A DNA stretch of 64,000 bases from Euryodendron excelsum (taxonomy: Eukaryota > Streptophyta > Magnoliopsida > Ericales > Pentaphylacaceae), in NCBI GenBank assembly GCA_033060915.1, contig CM065378.1, positions 8,936,001-9,000,000 of the forward strand, written 5' to 3'. The translations under genes and the position numbers were made by a program. Each line of letters starts with the position of its first letter. Position 1 is the stretch's first letter. Below are positions 24,306 through 36,330 of this stretch, one piece after another. Below the pieces are notes generated by a model, which was not told the DNA's origin, searched no databases, and saw nothing but the letters and a program-made list of their open reading frames with translations.

Positions 24306-25190
24306 TTGAATTCTCTCCATTTTAGATTTTCATTACATTTATTGTAGAATTGACACCGTATTAATAAAAAAATAAACGTACAGAATCTGATAAATCTTAT
24401 CCAACTCACTAAACTATATAGTTTTACTAATTAAATTAATAAAAGTTATTTAATGTTTTTATTTCTAACCTAACGGAGACTTCCGTAGTTCCGTCTAAAT
24501 TAAAGGAAGTACATTTGATTCTACAAACTCAAATGTTTATAAACTCGGAAATGGAAATTAATGGTGAGTCTGTTTAGAATAATATTTATAATAGTATTTA
24601 TTATTCAGTCTATTTTTTGCATAGGAAAATTTGTACATGCTTCATTGTTGTTGGATCCTCAAGAAGAGTCAATATTATAGGATCTTCATGTCATCATGGG
24701 TTTACATTTCATTTTTGACAGTTTTGGTTTTTTGTTTCTCTGCTCTCAGCCATGTTTATGCTGGTAACTCTAATTTCCTGTTGCAAACTAAGGATGACGA
24801 AGAGGAAGGATGGTGCAAGGCAATATCATTTCAGGCAAAACTACTAAACTAACGGAAGTCTTCATTAGTTCATTATTTTATTAATGAGGTGTCAGTCTCA
24901 CAATAAATGGAATGAAAAGAATCTGGATATCATAATATTAGTTATCTTATCTCAAATTTAAGGTTTGGTGCTGGGAACTCATTAAATAAATGGAAAGAGA
25001 AAATCATAATAAAAAATAATACTTAAATGTTAGGATGTTACCGTCTCACTGAAATTCTTTTCCAAGTGCTATATTATTTTTTTTTTTTTTTTTTGTATGC
25101 AGTTAGGAGTATTCGGATAAGCTTATGCACACCTCGATTAATTTTATTTTCAATCAGGTCAAAGACAAATTATTCATGCAAGAAACTAAG

Positions 25191-26280
25191 TGTTGGATAA
25201 ATAGTTCCTATTTAATCACTACGTGTATAATTAGTGATCACAACCAATAAGATAACACGAATTATCTAATTATCAACTAGAAGCAATTTTAACTAGAAGA
25301 CAATTAGAATCTGAATAAGAACAAACTAAATCGTAACGACTTACCCGGTTGTCATTCACAAAAATAGAAAATGTAGAAATCGAAAGATAGATCGAGTCGA
25401 GTGTTTCACACTCTCTCCTTAAAGACAGATTCACCCCCCACAGTTGGTGCTCACGGGATGATGGGCGTCTGACTCCCAGGATAAAACGATCTCAGCAGTC
25501 TTTAGGCAGCACTTCAATAAAAACTGCTCGGCGGCTTCACCAGATGATCTGAACTCTCTCAGGAAAATACGGGAGGAAGAAGGAATTCGTTGTATGCAAC
25601 AATCGGAATTTTTCTAATTATTATGAATGCTAGAATGCTGCTCTATTTATAGAGCCCAGGTGCCTGTTCGAAACACTGGTTCGAACAGGTACCAGCAGCC
25701 AAACACACCTGTTCGGTCAACGGTCACACCTGTTCGGTCAACAGTCACATCTGTTCGGTCAAACCGTCAGAAATTAATTAATTAATTAATATAAAATTAA
25801 TTAATAAAATAATTAATTAATTTAATTCCGACCCTAGCCCAAAAAGAAAAGACTTGAACCGAACCCACGCCCACGTCCCGTCCCGAACCGGACGGGCGGC
25901 GGCGGCGGCGCGCGCGCGTGTGGAGTATTGGGTCAACCCATGGGTTCCATAGGTCCTCCCCCTTTCACAAAAGTGGGGTGTCCCTTGGGGTCCAAACCTT
26001 ACTCCAAACTTGGGTTATATATGGACAACTTATTTCCCATAAGAAATCAATGTGGGATAACCCACTTTCAACTACATAACCCATATTCAAGGGGGTGACT
26101 TTGGAAGCCAATAACTCATTCAATCCTACACGGATTTGAGCAAGTAAATAGTCTAGATTCATCTCCTCTCGGAGGTGAATCTAACGCACCAATGACCCGA
26201 CACAAAGGATGCATGGGTCCCACATTTATATTGGCTCAAAGATCAACAAAATAATGGGTTTACACCCATTTATTCTAACA
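25191..26280 (-). repeat. 3' LTR of the truncated copia element
   Basis: This 1,090-bp LTR has matching inverted ends (TGTTGGATAAAT and, at the other end, the complement of TGTTAGAATAAA). A polypurine tract GTGGGGGAT lies directly next to its 5' end on the minus strand (26281-26290). Inside are three tandem copies of a CTGTTCGGTCAA module near 25708-25772, an (ATTA)n palindrome near 25775-25815, and a short GGC/GCG-rich tract near 25895-25920. Confidence 0.88.
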
Positions 26281-26885
26281 ATCCCCCACATGAATGAGAT
26301 TGGCTGGAAATGAAAATGCACATGAGAATACTAACTTGACACAGAGAGAGAGAGAGAGACAGGTAGAAAGTTACCGCATCGGGAAAGGTGGCTTTTGGCT
26401 TTGAACCTTCCCTAGTGAAATACCATCGGATTTATTTGGCTAACCAGTGAACATGATGTCTTGAACTGTTCAGCCGTTTATATAAACCAAGACAATAGTA
26501 CTCACACGGTTCCTTTCAAATCATCTAGTGATCCATTCGGTTGTGTTCATTTTGGCCCTGAACAATGCCTGGTAGATTCATGAGTACTCTAGAGAAATTA
26601 GCCTTAAGAATTTCTCATAGAAGCGGCCCCTTCATACTCATATAGGTGATCTCTTATTAAGAGTATCCTGCTATACTCCACTTGGAATTCCAAGGTATAA
26701 GAATCATTAAGAGCTAAGCTCATCCTAAACACTGTCTATAGGTTATCACTATTTCATCATAGAAATGGACAGCGGAACGAGTTCCTCAGTGATTTGTCCT
26801 AAGTCACGCACAATTTTATTGTCCCGTTGAACCTAGATCTTGGGATCTCCAGTCAGCTAGGTTGGGTTGCCATTATGGTGACTTT

Positions 26886-29800
26886 TTAAGTCATAGGCTT
26901 AAGGCCCATTCCCCTCGATGAATTCTCTACTTGATCTTTCGTCAAGCCTTTTGTAAGCGGATCCGCAATGTTGTCCTTAGACTTGATGTAATCAATGGAT
27001 ATAATTCCATTAGAAAGCATTTGCCTCACAGTATTGTGTCGTCGACGTATATGTCGTGACTTCCCATTATACATGTGGTTTTGTGCTCTTGCTATTGCAG
27101 ATTGACTATCGCAATGTATGCATATAGCAGAGACTGGTTTAGGCCACACGGGAATATCCTCCAGAAAGTTACGAAGTCACTCTGCTTCCTCTCCTGCTTT
27201 ATCTAAAGCGATAAACTCAGATTCCATGGTGGATCTGGCTATGCAAGTTTGTTTTGAGGATTTCCAAGATATTGCTGCACCTCCTAGAGTAAACACATAT
27301 CCACTTGTGGATTTAGAGTCTCTAGTGTCAGATATCCAATTTGCGTCTGTGTAACCTTCTACAACAGCTGGATATCTCGTATAGTGCAGCCCATAATTCA
27401 AGGTGTATCTCAGATACCTGAGAATCCTAACTATGGCCTTCCAGTGGTTTAACCCTGGGTTACTCGTATATCTGCTCAATCTGCTTACCGTATAAGCAAT
27501 ATCCGGACGTGTGCAATTCATGAGATACATTAAACTGCCAATTATCCGTGAGTATTCTAATTGAGATATGCCCTCATCATCGTTCTTGTATAAATGTAGA
27601 AAATAATCTATGGGTGTGTTTGCTAGACCGTTATCAGACTTACTAAACTTATCGAGTATCTTCTCGACATAATGAGTCTGTGATAACGCATATCCCTCAG
27701 ATGTTTTAGTAATCTTAATACCAAGTATAACATCTGCAATCCCTAGATCCTTCATGTCAAACTTACTGTTCAACAATTTCTTAGTAGCTTTAATAACCTC
27801 AGTATTGCTACCAATGATAATCATATCATCTACATAAAGACAAACAAGGACATAACCATGAGCAGTGTTCTTCACATAAACACATTTATCGCATTCATTT
27901 ATCTTGAAGCCGTTTGACAGCATAGCATTATCAAACTTCTCATGCCATTGTTTCGGAGCTTGTTTTAGTCCATATAAAGACTTAACAAGTTTGCATACCT
28001 TTTTCTCTTTGCCAGGAACAATGAATCCTTCAGGTTGCTCCATATAAATCTCCTCATTCAAATCTCCATTTAAGAATGCCGTTTTAACATCCATTTGATG
28101 AATCTTAAGATTATGTAAAGCCGCAAAGGCTATCAAGATACGTATGGACGTTATTCTGGTTACAGGAGAATATGTATCGAAATAATCCACTCCCTCAGTT
28201 TGCTTGTAGCCTTTGACTACAAGTCTGGCCTTGTATTTGTCAATTGAGTCATCTGCTTTCATCTTCCTCTTGAATATCCACTTGTATCCAAGGGGTTTAT
28301 TACCAGGTGGAAGATCCACTAGTTCCCATGTATGATTTTGCAGAATTGACTCAACTTCACTATGGATAGCCTCTTTCCACAAAGGTGCTTCCGGAGAGGA
28401 CATTGCTTCTTTGTAACTCTGAGGTTCATTTTCTACCACATATGTTAGAAAATCAGGACCGAATGATTTTGCAACCTTTGTCCTTTTACCTCTTCTAGGT
28501 TCAGCGTCGTTTTCTTTATCCACTGACCCATAGTCTTTATCTACAATGGTATCATGAGTTCGTTTAAGCAAACTTGATCCATGTGTAGACTTATACGGAA
28601 ACTCCTCCTCAAAGAAGGATACATTCCTAGACTCCATTATTGTATTCACATGAATATCTGATATTTCAGACTTGTGAACCAGAAATCGATATGCACTGCT
28701 ATGTTCGGCATAGCCAATAAATATACAATCAACTGTTTGTGGTCCTAATTTTACCTTCTTGGGTAAAGGAACCGCTACCTTAGCTAAACAACCCCATACT
28801 CTCAAGTATTTATAGGAAGGTTTTCGACCTTTCCACATCTCATAAGGGGTTTTGCCAAGTTTCTTGTGGGGTATCTTGTTGAGAACATAGTTGGCGGATA
28901 GCAACGCTTCCCCCCACAAAATTCTGGGGTGCCCCAGAACTTATCAACATAGCATTCATCATCTCTTTTAGAGTGCGATTCTTTCGCTCAACAACTCCAT
29001 TTTGCTGAGGTGAATAAGGTGCAGTGGTTTGATGTATGATACCATGTTCAACACATAGTTGTGCAAATGGTGATTCATACTCACCACCTCTATCACTTCT
29101 TAACACCTTAATCTTTTTGCTAAGTTGATTCTCAACTTCACTCTTGTATTGTATAAACATGTCTATTGCTTCATCTTTACTTCTCATTAAGTAGACGTGA
29201 CAATAGCGAGTGCAATCATCAATGAAAGTTATGAAGTATTTTTTCCCACTTCGAGTTTGAACATATTTCAAGTCACAAACGTCACTATGAATTAGTTCAA
29301 GTGGTTCCGTACTTCTTTCAATTGATTTAAATTGAGTTCTAGTCAACTTTGCCTCAGCGCAAGTTGCACATTTATCATTAGCATTAAAATCAAGTTTAGG
29401 CAAAGACTCTAATTTAACTAATCTACGCATGGTATCAAAGTTAACATGACCTAGTCTACCATGCCATACATTTGAAGACTGAAGCAAGTAAATAGAAGAT
29501 GCAGTATTATTACTAGAAGGCTTAGGAGCCACAGTCATTACATTGAGTTTGAAGAGCCCATCGCTCAGATATCCCTTTCCCACAAACATTCCCCCCTTAG
29601 TAAGTACAAACTTATCACTCTCAAACATCAACTTAAAGCCCTTCTTACTCAACAATGAACCAGAGACTAAATTCTTACGAATGTCTGGCACATGGAACAC
29701 CTCATTCAGAGTAAGTTCTTTGCCGGAAGTCATTTTCAGAACGATCTTCCCTTGACCTTCAACCTTTGAGGTTGCCGAGTTGCCCATGTAGAGTTGTTCA

Positions 29801-30290
29801 CCGTCCACTGAGTGGTAAGATGTGAACATCCACTTGTTGGCACAGATGTGACGAGTGGCCCCAGTGTCCACCCACCATTCTTTAGTATTGCCAACCAAGT
29901 TTACCTCAGAAACTACGGCAGAAAGATTCAGGTCTTCCACATTGGCACAGAGATCCTCGGTCACATTGGCTTGAGCAGATTTCTTCTTGTGGTTCTCTGG
30001 ATCCTTCTTCTCAAGATCCTTACGCTTGCGACATTCCTTGGCCGTATGACCAGTCCTGCCGCAGACGTAACATTTCCCTTTGAACCTTTTGAAATCGCCA
30101 CCTTTGGAACCTTGGTAGGACCCTTGACCATCATGCTTTCGCTATTTGTCGTTGGATTTGGCTTGCTCCACCACATTTGCCTTTGACACCATATGGGTGT
30201 TAACAAACTTCTTCTCAGAAGCTCGATTGTCTTCCTCAATTCTTAGCCTGACGATAAGTTCCTCAAGCCTCATCTCCTTGCGCTTAGATT
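26886..30290 (-). pseudogene. Copia gag-pol polyprotein, broken by two stops and a frameshift
   Basis: Visible domains, minus strand, 5' to 3': gag remnant (30290-30100) with the zinc knuckle CX2CX4HX4C near 30080-30030; aspartic protease with DTGATRHIC near 29870; GAG-pre-integrase HGRLGHV near 29450; integrase with DVCDLK, FIDDCTRY and SDRGGEYES (29300-29080); reverse transcriptase with LVVKGYKQ and YVDDMII near 27820; RNase H with ESEFIAL near 27210; and a tail with KSRHIRRRHNT near 27040. Disabling changes are TAG at 30142-30144, an extra T near 28918 that shifts frame within integrase (SSGAPQN/WGEAL), and TGA at 27177-27179 in place of a Trp codon. The reverse transcriptase part is otherwise open for 580 codons, suggesting modest age. 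Confidence 0.9.
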
Positions 30291-30892
30291 TATAAATGGG
30301 CTCAACAATAAATATCAAAACTAATGTTGTCTCATGTACTACTCCATCTCGCATGTGAAAAGACAAACAAATTAAATATAATAAATGTACAAACTGAACA
30401 TAACTCCCAATGAAAGAGCACATATGTACTATGAGAATTGAACTCGTAAATTTCTAAAACTAGAGGATTGACACCATATTAGATAGTCAATTATCTCAAA
30501 AACTAAAACTATTAGGAAACCAATCCAACCATGTACATCAAGTTCAAGCTAATTGGGTTTTATAAAATAATCGAAGAAATTGTGGATACAACATTTTCTT
30601 TGTGCGTCTCTGTTCAACAGCACATAATTTGTGCCCCAGAGTTGAAGTAACTTTTGTTTGCCCCATGATTGTCAGATGGAAACTCGAAATGTGGACCCAT
30701 AACCTTTGTCATGCTTGACTCTTTAAGTCACACCAATAATTGTAGAGTTTGTCCGCTCTTGTCACACACACCACCAACATCAACTTTGCCTACCGGAGAT
30801 TGATACAACAGCAATTCGGCACCATATGCAGTTTGTGGCAACAAAGTGCAACGCGCATTTGCAAATGTACTCTCATACTTCTCATCATATCA

Positions 30893-31051
30893 CGAAGAAA
30901 AATACTTTTCTAATAGAAAATTGTATAAACTAGAACAATATGGTATTGGCAATTTTGAATTAAAAGTAATTATAATATGTATTTTGTTTTGAAGTAAAAA
31001 ATTATCATTTAAACGCATCATTCTATATGAATTTTTTATTTGTATTATTAC
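30893..31051. mobile_element. AT-rich MITE with 8-bp duplication, only in unit 2
   Basis: This 159-bp insert is flanked by tcatatca at 30885-30892 and 31052-31059. Unit 1 has a single copy of this site without the insert (near 21040). Similar sequence occurs at 17865-18010. The 8-bp duplication fits hAT. Confidence 0.75.
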
Positions 31052-31570
31052 TCATATCATAAAACCTTGCATTCCTCATCAACACATGATGGTAAAATCC
31101 CATCTTCACTATTAATGATTGAGAAATGGTATACATCTGTAATCACAATGCTTGCCATGTTTTTTAACTCCTAAAAACAATACGGTGGCACTCGTAAATG
31201 CAAATGCAAATGCAAAAACAAAAGCAAATGCAAATAAGACTTATTCACTTGTATTAAAGAGTGAGAAAATGAGATAATTAAAAAATAAAGTTATTAGTAG
31301 AATTTTTCATTATACTAACTGATGTAGAACAGAATGCTGAAGAGTTCTCAAAGGTTTACAAGTAAAAGAAGTTCAATTGGCATCAAAATTGTGATTAGGT
31401 TTAGAACTGTCTTTTTTGTCAGACTAGCTGGAAATCACCTCAAATTTGATCCATTGATCGAAAACGGGCCAAAATTTAATTTTCAGGTGTTACGCTACTT
31501 CACTTACATAGACGCATAATAAGACTAGCTGAAATAATAATCTTAAATTCTCAGTCAAAAGGTGGGGTAA

Positions 31571-32589
31571 TCATCTACTGATGAAGGCCCTGATATGAGA
31601 ATCCATTTCATGGGTTCGAGTTTGAGAGAGCTGAGACTTGCTCAGAACTTGAAATGCATGACCAACGCCTTTGTACACCACATGCTCCACCTTCTCACCT
31701 GCCCTAGCCAAAGCTTCACAAAATTCCAAGTTCCTATCTTTCAGTATGTCCATCTCGGAAACACATACCATGGTAGGTAAAAGCCTCAATTCTTCCAATT
31801 TGGTTGACCCTTTGGCCAATGCTTTGAACCATGGGTGGTTGCGGTTCGACCCCGGTGGCAGCGATAATCGCCAATACGTATCGGAGGCCTCCAAGCTAAG
31901 GGCGGAGCGAGGTGGTGCAACCGTATACTTCTCGGATTGAGTCCTTGCCTCTCCTCCAAAAAATGGTTGTATTAAGATAGTACCCTTAAAGTTCAAAGGC
32001 TTAAAAGCCATGGCTCGGCATGAACCTAGTCTTATTGCCAAACTATGGGCTATGTTGGCACCGGCACTATCGCCGGCTAGGAAGATGCTAGAGAAGTTGC
32101 ATTTCTCTGACCACCCTTCATTAGCACCACGTAGAGCTTGTTGTTTCAACCACATGAGTGCCTTAAAACCATCATCGTAGGCGGCCGGAAGAGGATTTTC
32201 TGGCGCCAAACGGTAATTCACCGACATGATCAAGCAGCCCGCTTTGGCGGCGAGCTTTGCTAGGAACTCATGGTAGCAACTCCAACCAGCTGAGCCGACA
32301 CAAAATCCACCTCCGTGGAAGTAAACAACCAAAGGAAGGTTTCCATTGCATTTGGCACATAAAAACGCGCCCAAATGTTTGTGAACTCGTCAATAACCGT
32401 GTCTCTAGAGGTCACACCGATCTCCGGGGCCAATGAGCTCGTGACACATGGTACGATCTGGGTTCTTTCCACGTGTCCATCTTTGTAAACTCTGATGAGC
32501 CCATCAATTTCCTCTACCACAGGCCCATGTTGTTGAGTGCTTTTGTTGATCTGAAGGCTTGAACTTGGAGCTAGTGTTATGGCAGCCAT
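31571..32589 (-). pseudogene. Carboxylesterase copy 2, inactivated by a one-base deletion
   Basis: Near-identical duplicate of the gene at 21770-22789. At about 32351 it has GCATTTGGC where the intact copy has GCATTTTGGC. This one-base loss shifts the frame after about 80 residues (just before the HGGGF motif) and leads to early termination. The downstream part, including HGGGF, GDSAGAN and GVGHAF, is still open in the other frame. Many of the protein differences from copy 1 are nonsynonymous (for example in the segment around LWCNP), as expected for relaxed constraint. A homopolymer sequencing error at the T-run would give the same picture, so this call needs read support. Confidence 0.8.
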
Positions 32590-32678
32590 TTTTCTTTTCC
32601 TCATATATGAATGAAAAGGAAGAGCTCACAACCATAGGATACTCGTTAGGTTGCAAATTTTTTGTTCATTTGGGCTTC

Positions 32679-32686
32679 TTTATATA
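32679..32686 (-). promoter_or_regulatory. TATA box retained in front of the broken carboxylesterase copy
   Basis: TATATAAA on the minus strand in the same position as in unit 1. The copy may still be transcribed. Confidence 0.5.
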
Positions 32687-34368
32687 CAAAGAGCAAAGGA
32701 TAAGGATAGAATTAAGGGTACCAATGGGAAATTCTTTACCTGACAAGTGGGCAATTGGGAAACTCCCACATCTCTTTCCAAGGACTCTAGTGGGTGGCGG
32801 GGGTTGCCCTTGCATTTTCAACACCTTTGTGACGTTGCCCTTATGCTAAGTATGAGATCTCAAATTCCATCACTTCTTATATCTTCTTGTGGTTAACTAT
32901 TATTGTTGTAATACATGAAGTATATCTATTCTATGAGAAGTATGATCCGCATGAGCTCAAGAAAATAATTGTACACTTATAGCAAAGAATATATATATAT
33001 ATATATATATGTGTATGGTACTCATGTTGAGAATGCATAACTTGGCCACTCTCATGTGGCCTGGTTGTTGTGGACAAGCCCAAAATTTCAACTCTCAACA
33101 GGTCTCAGTAGTGTCCAAGCAGAACACTTACTCTAAACAACCACCCAATTGTGGTCAAGCACAAATAAAGCATGTGACGGTCCAAAGCAAACTGACAAGT
33201 GTGGCCTAATGGCATTTGAACTCGTGTAGAAGAAAATTGGACTAGTTTAAACTCTCCACCTTCACAAAAGTTTTAACTTTTGGTTTACTAAGCATTATGA
33301 GCCTAAAAGATTTCATGTTTTTGAAATTTATCTAAGAAATATTAGTAATTTAGTTTGACCATTCTGCCTATAACTAATTTAGAATTTCAATTTATATAAA
33401 TTATCCATTTAATATCGCACTGGGTTTCATGTTGACTTGTGTCAATTCACAAATTTGAACAAAGTCCTTCCGTGAGTTCGACTTAAAACAATTTCGTGAA
33501 TTCAACTCAAGTCAAATCACGAATTTGACCGAGACAATCACAAATTTAACCAAGTCAATTTGAATAATACCATCAGTCGGCACTGATGGTTAGCATAGCC
33601 CTTTGCACCATTGTTGCCCAGTCTTGGATAATACCGCCACCTTACTAATCAATATTGCGTCTCTTATAATGGACGACATCATCATCTGCTAGTCTGCTAT
33701 CAAAGTTGCAGACAAAAATTTAATGGTGCTTAAATATTTAGATTCTCTCTATTTCACATTTTCATTATATTTATTGTAACTGACACCTCATTAATAAAAA
33801 AAAAATAAACGTACAGACTCTTATGAATTTTATGTAACTTATTAAACTATGTAGTTTTACTAACTAAATTAATAAAAGTCTTTTAATATTTTTATTTCTA
33901 ACCTAACGTAGACTTTCGTAGTTTCATGTAAAGTACATGTGATTCTACAAACTCAAATGTTTATAAACTTGGAAATGGAAATTAAAGGTGAGTCTGTTTA
34001 GAATAATATTTATAATAATATTTATTATTCAGTCTATTTTTTGCATAGGAAAATTTGTGCATGTTTCTTTGTTGTTGGATCCTCAAGAAGAGTCAATATT
34101 GTAGGATCTTCATGTCATCATGGATTTACATTTCATTTTTGACAGTTTTGGTTTTTTGCTTCTTTGCTTTTAGCTATGTTTATACTGGAAACTCTAATTT
34201 CCTGTGGAAAACAAAGGATGGCGAAGAGGAAGGATGGTGCAAGGCAATATCATTTCAAGCAAAACTACTAAACTAACGGAAGTCTCCATTAATTCATTAT
34301 TTCATTAACGAGGTGTTAGTCCCACAATAAACGGAATGGAGAGAATTTGAATCCCATAATATTAGTTA

Positions 34369-34944
34369 GGATAAAATACACTTTACATCCTTACACTTTA
34401 TACTCAATCCCACTTCTGAACTTATACTTTCAATTGTAACAATTAAGCCCTTGTACTTCTAATTTGTTGCAATGACATTCTTTTGTAAATTTTTGTTTGT
34501 GCAATTGACGATCAAAATCCTTGTGCGTTTTATGTGATCCTTTTTAAAGGGAAAAAATGTATTCTCACACTAAGTGATGTTATTTTATCCTAATCATTTA
34601 GTTTCCAAATTACTTTACGGTAATTTCTCACCAATTATCCTAAATTTTTTACTGTTATTCTATTTATAAATAAAATTAGGGCTACAAAATACCCCAAATC
34701 ACTCAAGTAAGGGAGGGTTGAAGGCGTTTGAATGCCAAAATTGTATGAAAATATATTTTTACTCTTGAAAAAGAGCTACGTGAGATGCACATGGCTTTTG
34801 GTAGTCAATTGTACTAACAAAAGCTGACGAGAGGGTGACATTGCAATAAATTAAAAGTATAAGGGTTTAATTGTTACAATTAAAAGTGCAAATCCTGAAA
34901 TGAAATTAAGTGTAAAGTGTAAAGATGCAAAATATATTTTACCC
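34369..34944. mobile_element. Mutator-like foldback MITE with 9-bp duplication, only in unit 2
   Basis: A 576-bp element has long inverted arms: both ends read GGRTAAAATAYAYTTTRCAT and continue to match for over 100 bp. It is flanked by tattagtta (34360-34368) and tattagttg (34945-34953), a 9-bp duplication with one mismatch. Unit 1 has the empty site near 24938. Nine-bp duplication and long inverted repeats fit a non-autonomous Mutator-like element. Confidence 0.8.
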
Positions 34945-35304
34945 TATTAGTTGTCGTAACTCAAATTTAAGGTTTAGTGCCGGGAACTCATTAAATAAAT
35001 GAAAAGATAAAATATAATAAAAATAATACTTAAATGTTAAGATGTTACCGTCTCACTGAAATTCTTTTCCAAGTGCTATATTATCTTCTTCTTCTTATTA
35101 TTCTTTATTTTTTCCAATTATGGAGTCAGGAGTATTCGGATTAGCTTATGTGCACTTCTACTAATCATTTTCTCAGTCTAGTCAAAAAAAATTATTCATG
35201 CGAGAACTAGGGCCTTCTTACAAGATAAGTTTCTTGTGACTTGACTTTAAGGAGGTTGTCAAATTTCAAACTCAGGATGTCTAATTTACAGCTTATCTCT
35301 ATCT

Positions 35305-36330
35305 TCCTTAGTGTCATAGGCTGGCAAGCCGGACACCATACGGTGACAGTAATGCGACCTGCTATGATCATACGCAGTGAAAATGACCTGTGAGGCGACT
35401 ATGCACCAAGCAATAGTCCCGCCAAACTCAAATACCGAGGCATAAGATTATGCACTCATCCAGGATCCATCCGTAATGTCCCGCATATATTGTTAAGCTC
35501 GAACCTCCGATGCTCAAGCCTTTCGGCTAACCCAAGCTATAGACGATAGTAACGCCATACTCAAATGCGCACACACATGACAAGCAATGTACTTAGCGCT
35601 AGTCCCTCTCGAAACACAAGCAACATAGCTATGTGCAACTAGACATGCGCGTCAGCCAAGCATCACCCGTTAGGCACGACGCCTCCATCCATGAAGCTCT
35701 TAGCGCCCCGCATTAAGGTTGTTACTCGTAAGGATAGGCATCACTGAATAGCATCCGTTAAGCCCACAACATAGTGCCCTGCGACACCAATGCTAGCCAA
35801 ACCTAGCGGCCATGTGCACAAGCGTGAACCCAATGCGCAAGTGCACACGAGACACATGACATGCAAATGTGCACACCAAGGCCTAATCCGTCATGAACAT
35901 AAGCCCCGAAACGACATGAATGTGGCATAGTGGGTGCGTATGTCACAACTCCATCCTCGACGTAAATGTCCAACATCTGCCCCACCGGACGGAATGCCGC
36001 CCATGTAGCCCCTTGACTAGCATGAGGACTACAGCCACGTGCCACAGCCGGCCCCCAAGTCTCGCCCACTCCCTTGGGGGACTCACTTGAGTGTTGTTCC
36101 TTTCGGTAGCACCGAGAGGTGGTAGAGTCAACACAATACTCCCCCTTATAATAGCATTCTGAGTCATCTCCAAACTGATAGAAAGAAATATCCTATCCTC
36201 TCGAGAAATCATAATCCATATATCTAATAAATATAAAAAATACAAATTACGAGATTGTTATGCCACCGGTCAATCATACCCAAACGTGACAGGGGTGGCA
36301 ACCCGTGGCACTTAGTGATGCATTATCAAC
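35305..36330. repeat. Unclassified GC-richer repeat, possibly LTR-retrotransposon leader
   Basis: This kilobase has clearly more G and C than its flanks and many short imperfect repeats of GCGACC-, CAAGC- and GTGCAC-like words. It begins near GTGTCATAGGCTGGC and ends near GGCACTTAGTG. The 88-100 codon minus-strand frames have no recognisable domain. It resembles the non-coding end of a Ty3-type element, but I cannot fix its boundaries or class. Confidence 0.35.

Larger units (their letters stand above)
20525..25190. repeat. Duplicated unit 1 (about 4.7 kb, direct tandem partner at 30305-35207)
   Basis: This segment and 30305-35207 align along their length in the same orientation: upstream flank, carboxylesterase gene, its promoter, and the flank beyond. 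Landmarks match in order: CATGTGAAAA near 20550/30350, the carboxylesterase stop (21770/31571), TATATAAA (22877/32679), the (AT)n run (23187/32990) and TTCTTTTCCAAGTGC near 25060/35060. Unit 1 differs by an insertion at 23933-24305. It stops exactly where the copia LTR begins. Confidence 0.85.
25191..30305 (-). mobile_element. Ty1/copia retrotransposon, 5'-truncated (3' LTR, pol, part of gag)
   Basis: On the minus strand the order is gag zinc knuckle, protease, integrase, reverse transcriptase, RNase H, polypurine tract, 3' LTR, which is the Ty1/copia order. The element stops abruptly inside gag near 30300, where duplicated unit 2 begins. The 5' LTR and primer-binding site are missing. Pol is broken by a TAG (30142-30144), one extra T near 28918 and a TGA (27177-27179). 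It cannot move on its own. Confidence 0.92.
30305..35207. repeat. Duplicated unit 2 (partner of 20525-25190)
   Basis: Direct-orientation copy of unit 1, offset by about 9.8 kb. It differs by insertions at 30893-31051 and 34369-34944, by lacking the unit-1 insertion, and by scattered substitutions including the one-base deletion that breaks the carboxylesterase gene. Its left edge abuts the truncated copia gag. The right flank continues past the point where unit 1 meets the copia LTR. Confidence 0.85.

Noticed and set aside
25965..26162. 65-codon frame within the copia LTR
   Set aside because: Non-coding LTR sequence; no domain.
24631..34276. Matching open frames of about 71 codons from the first ATG in both duplicated units (24637-24852 and 34061-34276), with a hydrophobic segment like a signal peptide
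   Set aside because: Both stay open, but the differences between the copies are mostly amino-acid changing (about 11 against about 4 silent), which argues against a selected protein. There is no recognisable family.
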